From positions 62,001 through 126,000 of the forward strand of contig DATMPC010000022.1 in assembly GCA_035567895.1 (NCBI GenBank): a DNA stretch of 64,000 nucleotides. Direction: 5' to 3'. Shown in pieces: positions 61,763 through 64,000 of this stretch. Position 1 is the first letter of the stretch, and every line of letters starts with the position of its first letter. The notes beneath the pieces were generated by a model. That model saw only the letters and a list, made by a program, of their open reading frames with translations, was not told the DNA's origin and did not search any database. This stretch comes from Terriglobales bacterium. GTDB lineage: Bacteria; Acidobacteriota; Terriglobia; Terriglobales; Acidobacteriaceae. The position numbers and the translations under genes were made by a program.

Positions 61763-62266
61763 TGCACCGGTACTGTCAATTGCCCCAGTAACCTCGCGAG
61801 GGCAATTGCCAAGCTTCCTGATGCCTTCCAAGTCTTTGTCGAGCTAGCTAAACCATTGCGTCTATTAATTCCTAATTTATCCACAGAAAATATACCTGTT
61901 AATCAGATCGACAACACAGAGCGCTGGACAGTTACCCCGCTCATGATTTTCCTTGGGGTTTACGCAAACTAAGGTTTACTTTGAGTTAAATACTGGGATG
62001 AGACGGTCATTAACTATTTAGCGGACCGATCGAAGCGCGACGTCCACCAGATCACTTAGAAGGAGCTCCCGCGTCAATCAAGCAATCGGAAATTATTTTC
62101 GAGCCAGCCGAGAAGCCCGGATTCCTCTTTTGGACCGGATCGCAATACGCCTGGCGAAGCTCTGCCACTAAGTAGAGACGCAGCATGCTGCGTCTCTACC
62201 ATGGTGCCATTCATTTCCTGCGACCTTAACGCGCACCTATCCGTCTAAAATGGACATAGTCGCGCA
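61763..62266. other. 504-base gap: hairpin, AT-richer stretch and one palindrome
   Basis: No ORF of credible coding quality. A 9-bp stem CAATTGCCC (61777-61785) / GGGCAATTG (61800-61808) follows the phosphatase gene and may end its transcript, though it has no T tract. 61850-62020 is poorer in GC than its surroundings and includes one TTATCCACA (61877), a DnaA-box match. The 22-bp palindrome at 62175 completes the gap. Confidence 0.6.
62175..62196. repeat. 22-bp perfect palindrome, copy 4
   Basis: Same palindrome as at 13210 and 57987 (GAGACGCAGCA plus complement), preceded by GTA and followed by TACCATGG. Lies 70 bases before the ABC exporter start. Confidence 0.9.
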
Positions 62267-64000
62267 ATGGCAGATTCCCATCCGGAAGAAGAGGTACTAG
62301 GAAAAGCGTATGACAGCCGTTTGATGAAGCGGCTGCTCACCTACCTCGCTCCGTACAAATGGCAAACGCTTGTCGCGATCGCGGCCATTCTAATCAAAGC
62401 TGGCGCTGACGTTCTCGGACCGTACCTCACAAAAGTCGCTGTCGACAAGTACCTGGCAGACAAGCACGCCGCTGTACGTCCTCATTTCCTTGATTCCTGG
62501 CTAAGCTTGCGGCCATTGGTTGGCATCGGACAAATTGCGGCGCTCTATCTATCGCTTCTTCTCGTTAGTTACTGCATGGAGTTCCTGCAGACCTACTACA
62601 TGCAATGGGTGGGACAGAAGGCGATGTTTGATTTGCGCAGCCAGATCTTCGCGCATTTGCAGCGGCTGCATGTGGGATTCTTCGATCGCAATCCGGTTGG
62701 ACGATTGGTCACCCGAGTTACCACGGACGTGGATGCAGTGAACGAAATGTTCACATCGGGTGTGGTGTCAATCTTCGAAGACGTGTTTGTGCTTGCCGGC
62801 ATCATCGGGTTCATGTTGTGGATGAAGTGGTGGCTCGCATTGATTACTTTCGCGGTGCTGCCTCTTATCTTCTGGGCGACGATGATCTTTCGTCGCAAAG
62901 TGCGCGAATCTTACCGTCGGATTCGGACGGCGATCGCTCGCATTAATGCTTATCTGCAGGAGCACATAAGCGGAATCGTTGTGCTCCAGCTCTTCAACCG
63001 TGAAAGACGCGCCTATAGAAACTTCGAAGAAGTGAACGCCATGCACATGGAGGCTTTCAAAGACGCCATCATGGCGCATGCTGTTTACTACCCGGTTGTC
63101 GAAATCTTGTCAGCGATTGCTATCGCCTCGGTAATCTGGTTTGGCGGAGGGCGAGCCCTGGTGGATGCTGCCCTTCTGGGGACAGTCGTCGCTTTCATCC
63201 AGTATGCCCAACGCTTCTTCCGCCCAATTCAGGATTTGAGCGAAAAGTACAACATCCTGCAATCCGCCATGGCCTCGAGCGAACGCATATTCAAACTGCT
63301 CGATACCGCTCCCGCAGTGGTGAGCGCAGCCAGGCCGCGCCGCGTCGATGGCCCCGGACGCATCGAGTTCGAGAATGTCTGGTTCGCTTACAGCCGCGAG
63401 CAGCCCAAAAAGCGCGACACCAATGGCCAACCCCATAGCGAACTAGCTCCCGAAACGCCGGCAGACCCTGAATGGGTGCTGCGCGACGTGTCCTTCACTA
63501 TCGAGCCAGGAGAGACGGTGGCGATTGTCGGCCACACCGGAGCGGGAAAGACCACGATCATCTCGCTGCTGCTGCGCTTCTACGACATTCAACGCGGCGC
63601 AATCCGCATCGACGGCGTCGACATCCGCGACATGGACCTCGCCGAGTTGCGCCGCCGCTACGGCGTTGTACTCCAGGATCCATTCCTCTTCTCCGGCACT
63701 ATAACCGACAACATCCGCCTGGGTTCAAAATGGGTCACTGACGAGATGGTGGAGCGTGCCGCCGAAGACGTAAACATCGCCGACTTCATCCGCACTCTTC
63801 CCCAGGGCTTCCGCGAGCCGGTACGCGAACGCGGCAGCACGCTCTCCACCGGCCAAAAGCAACTCATCTCGTTCGCACGCGCACTCGCACATCAACCTCG
63901 CATCCTCATCCTCGACGAAGCTACCTCCAGTGTCGATACCGATACAGAACTCCGCGTCCGAGAGGCCCTGACCCGCATGGTCGAAGGCCGCACCTCGATC
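62267..64000 (+). CDS. ABC exporter, fused permease-ATPase (C-terminus cut by window edge)
   Basis: MsbA/MdlB-type half transporter; 578 codons are present. Six-helix membrane domain (about 25-340), a linker with a charged insert (REQPKKRDTNGQPHSE), then the ATPase: Walker A GHTGAGKTT from about residue 422, Q-loop VVLQDPFLF, signature LSTGQKQ (the second glycine of LSGGQ is replaced by T-G), Walker B ILILDEATS and D-loop SSVDT. The open frame reaches the right edge after VEGRTSI, so only the H-loop and tail are missing. Exports lipids, drugs or peptides as a dimer; substrate unknown. Confidence 0.92.
   Translation, partial: MADSHPEEEVLGKAYDSRLMKRLLTYLAPYKWQTLVAIAAILIKAGADVLGPYLTKVAVDKYLADKHAAVRPHFLDSWLSLRPLVGIGQIAALYLSLLLVSYCMEFLQTYYMQWVGQKAMFDLRSQIFAHLQRLHVGFFDRNPVGRLVTRVTTDVDAVNEMFTSGVVSIFEDVFVLAGIIGFMLWMKWWLALITFAVLPLIFWATMIFRRKVRESYRRIRTAIARINAYLQEHISGIVVLQLFNRERRAYRNFEEVNAMHMEAFKDAIMAHAVYYPVVEILSAIAIASVIWFGGGRALVDAALLGTVVAFIQYAQRFFRPIQDLSEKYNILQSAMASSERIFKLLDTAPAVVSAARPRRVDGPGRIEFENVWFAYSREQPKKRDTNGQPHSELAPETPADPEWVLRDVSFTIEPGETVAIVGHTGAGKTTIISLLLRFYDIQRGAIRIDGVDIRDMDLAELRRRYGVVLQDPFLFSGTITDNIRLGSKWVTDEMVERAAEDVNIADFIRTLPQGFREPVRERGSTLSTGQKQLISFARALAHQPRILILDEATSSVDTDTELRVREALTRMVEGRTSI

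Noticed and set aside
61877-61885. Replication origin suspected from TTATCCACA
   Set aside because: Only one DnaA-box match in a modestly AT-richer gap, with no dnaA, dnaN or box cluster.

Overview
The window looks like a chromosomal stretch of an acidobacterium (Acidobacteriota, probably class Terriglobia). This rests on the 842-residue ADOP-type MacB/FtsX permease, a GspD-like secretin carrying a C-terminal cohesin domain, a bacterial deoxyhypusine-synthase-like gene, a moderately high-GC composition, and very many intergenic inverted repeats. It is an inference from gene content; no rRNA or tRNA gene was seen to confirm it.

Layout. 1-2.9 kb: histidine degradation genes hutU-hutI (hutI runs off the left edge). 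3.2-7.1 kb: exported PQQ-type sugar dehydrogenase and an ADOP permease. 7.1-10.8 kb: a tight four-gene type II secretion/pilus-like operon (secretin, two pseudopilins, and a pseudopilin paralogue that has become a predicted lipoprotein). 11-21.5 kb: housekeeping genes (smpB, pepA, argS, metG-tatD, yajQ-polyprenyl synthase, orphan nuoB). 21.6-30.2 kb: MarC, zinc-type dehydrogenase, a GxxExxY PD-(D/E)XK protein framed by inverted repeats, deoxyhypusine synthase-like, XdhC and MobA-like molybdoenzyme helpers, HAD phosphatase, IscU-like scaffold, BtuF-like protein and a MutT-like Nudix enzyme. 30.2-34.4 kb: an OprB-like porin that appears to start at CTG, then an Nramp-like transporter with a divergent metal site next to a PRC/MgtE_N/CBS protein, which together suggest a two-piece magnesium transport and sensing module. 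34.6-35.4 kb: an anti-sigma kinase/STAS partner-switch pair. 35.7-36.3 kb: a peroxiredoxin-like gene whose CxxC motif reads U-x-x-C through an in-frame TGA, a candidate selenoprotein. 36.5-48.7 kb: S9 peptidase, nth, exported fibronectin-III protein, fdhD, exported protein, DHH phosphoesterase, Fur regulator, penicillin acylase. 48.8-59.7 kb: two complete efflux systems (heavy-metal-type RND tripartite, then TolC-EmrAB type). 59.7-64 kb: cytidylate-kinase-like protein, exported protein, histidine phosphatase and an ABC exporter cut by the right edge.

The most distinctive feature is a set of intergenic inverted-repeat families between about 13 kb and 62 kb. One family has arms made of TTCAC plus tandem 8-mers CACGGAGN; relatives use 9-mers such as CACGAAGGA or GAACGGATC, and two copies are nested inside others. 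A second family starts TGTCATCCTGAG and a third is a 22-bp palindrome (GAGACGCAGC and its mirror). One CACGGAGN pair encloses only the GxxExxY nuclease-fold gene, which makes that protein a candidate for moving or maintaining the repeats. A separate 527-bp element with GC-rich inverted ends holds twelve ATGGGAT/ATCCCAT-like motifs.

Molybdoenzyme helpers (xdhC, mobA-like, fdhD) and a candidate selenoprotein fit an organism with formate dehydrogenase or CO/xanthine dehydrogenase-type enzymes and a selenocysteine pathway, but none of those partner genes lies in this window.
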